From contig JBGPKH010000509.1 in the NCBI GenBank assembly GCA_041485845.1, forward strand, positions 1 to 6,811: a stretch of 6,811 nucleotides of DNA, read 5' to 3'. Shown in pieces: positions 6,299 to 6,811 of the stretch (position 1 is its first letter; every line of letters begins with the position of its first letter). The notes beneath the pieces are model-generated. The model had not been told where the DNA came from. It worked only from the letters and a program-made list of their open reading frames with translations, and made no database searches. This DNA comes from OMOG01 sp041485845 (GTDB lineage Bacteria > Acidobacteriota > Terriglobia > Bryobacterales > Bryobacteraceae). Position numbers and translations under genes: made by a program.

Positions 6299-6320
6299 GG
6301 GACAGGCCTCCCGGCCTGTC
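6299..6320 (+). repeat. Palindromic REP-like element, copy 2, after the amidohydrolase stop
   Basis: GGACAGGCC (6300-6308) and GGCCTGTCC (6313-6321) form a perfect 9-bp stem with loop TCCC. The 22-nt unit 6299-6320 matches copy 1 (read on the minus strand) at 21 of 22 positions and begins 2 nt after the TGA. There is no T-tract downstream. The orientation relative to the preceding gene is the same as for copy 1 relative to DUF1501. Confidence 0.8.
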
Positions 6321-6333
6321 CTGGACGGACCCC

Positions 6334-6441
6334 GGGCCGTAGCCGACGCCACCGTCGGACTATAACGGTTGGCAAGAACTTCCTTCGTCGCGAGAAGGAC
6401 TGGGCCGCGGACTGACGGTCGTGAGGCGTCGGTGGCGGTTC
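6334..6441 (+). repeat. Imperfect inverted repeat in the amidohydrolase/DUF2442 gap
   Basis: CCGACGCC (6343-6350) pairs with GGCGTCGG (6425-6432), and ACCGTC (6351-6356) continues the stem with GACGGT (6414-6419) after a 5-nt bulge (6420-6424). Outside this, 6334-6342 pairs with 6433-6441 with four G-T wobbles and one mismatch. A small hairpin, TCCTTC (6381-6386) with GAAGGA (6394-6399), sits in the middle. No start codon, RBS or protein-like frame is convincing here. It may be a structured 3'-UTR or small RNA, a degenerate mobile hairpin, or chance in GC-rich DNA. Confidence 0.35.
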
Positions 6442-6458
6442 TGTCTAAGGTGACCGGC

Positions 6459-6794
6459 CTAGCCCTGAACAGCGCGCTTCCGCCTGGACCCCGCCCTAGA
6501 CCGTCCAGCGCTGCTGATTGGTGGTAGAACCTTGGCGGGCAGCCTGACGAAGTTCTCGGGGTGCAGCAGACTGGCCACCGAGATGTCCTCGTCGATCGCC
6601 TCCCAATGAATTCCGATGCCGCCGCCAATCAATTCCCAGTCGGACCGTTGCCGCGGTGACGCGTCGGCGAGGCGCGGGAACCACACTAGAGGCACTGAAA
6701 CAACTCGCCCATCGGTCAGCGTAACCGAGAACGCATCCATCGAACACGACACCTCTACTGCCAGTGCTTCAGTTTTCTCCGTCAAAGTACTCAT
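6459..6794 (-). CDS. DUF2442 domain-containing protein
   Basis: A 111-residue protein whose core (about 10-80) matches DUF2442 (PF10387): FSVTLTDGRVVSVPLVWFPRL (22-42), ASPRQRSDWELIGGGIGIHW (45-64), then EAIDEDISVASLLHP (65-79). DUF2442 proteins are small, probably cytoplasmic, and of unproven function. They are often found directly next to a DUF4160 gene in a two-gene unit that has been suggested to resemble toxin-antitoxin pairs. The partner would lie upstream of this gene, beyond the right edge of the window. The tail (about 81-111) is basic, rich in R/S/G, and beyond the usual 80-90 residues, so it may be an unstructured extension. ATG 6794 is supported by GGAGA 6 nt upstream. The gene converges on the amidohydrolase and is unrelated to it by sequence. 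Confidence 0.85.
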   Translation of the reverse strand: MSTLTEKTEALAVEVSCSMDAFSVTLTDGRVVSVPLVWFPRLADASPRQRSDWELIGGGIGIHWEAIDEDISVASLLHPENFVRLPAKVLPPISSAGRSRAGSRRKRAVQG

Positions 6795-6800
6795 ACCATC

Positions 6801-6805
6801 TCTCC
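6801..6805 (-). promoter_or_regulatory. Shine-Dalgarno GGAGA of the DUF2442 gene
   Basis: The minus strand reads TTGGAGAGATGGTATG. GGAGA lies 6 nt before ATG 6794 and fixes that start. The other nearby ATG (in GAGATGG) is out of frame. Confidence 0.7.
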
Positions 6806-6811
6806 AAGAAG

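Noticed and set aside
6361..6366. TATAAC as a plus-strand promoter
   Set aside because: No -35 at suitable spacing and no gene or RBS downstream on the plus strand.

Overview
The window is GC-rich bacterial chromosome with a lifestyle-specific gene cluster beside a housekeeping gene. The mix of a DUF1549/DUF1553 protein followed by a DUF1501 protein, a Tat-exported Gfo/Idh/MocA oxidoreductase and a Tat-exported amidohydrolase is typical of Acidobacteriota of the Solibacter/Bryobacterales type, and also of Planctomycetota. I favour Acidobacteriota; this rests on gene content alone, not on a database search.

Layout. Positions 1-293 hold the 3' end of rplI (ribosomal protein L9), closed by a strong intrinsic terminator (374-403). 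The 311 bp up to the next start (294-604) carry that terminator, a long hairpin-forming inverted repeat (442-519), a C-rich tract (556-575) and a weak promoter/RBS. A Gfo/Idh/MocA oxidoreductase runs rightward (605-1963). It converges, across 38 bp holding one small palindrome, on a two-gene leftward operon: DUF1549/DUF1553 (5356 to 3389), then DUF1501 (3384 to 2002), 4 nt apart. A 55-bp divergent region separates that operon from a rightward amidohydrolase-2 gene (5412-6296). A second copy of the same palindrome follows its stop. A 162-bp gap with an imperfect inverted repeat leads to a leftward DUF2442 gene (6794 to 6459), whose upstream partner, if any, lies outside the window.

How it may work together. 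All four metabolic-looking proteins carry N-terminal export signals: twin-arginine type in the oxidoreductase, DUF1501 protein and amidohydrolase, and a short Sec-like signal in the DUF1549/DUF1553 protein. This suggests a periplasmic or envelope module acting on an unknown, perhaps carbohydrate-related, substrate. The DUF1549/1553-DUF1501 pairing recurs widely in these phyla but has no established biochemistry that I know of.

The most notable non-coding signals are a 22-nt palindromic element (21/22 identical) placed just after the stop codons of two separate genes in the same orientation, and a 22-bp-armed inverted repeat upstream of the oxidoreductase that has a competing inner hairpin. 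No CRISPR array, tRNA, rRNA or insertion sequence was seen.
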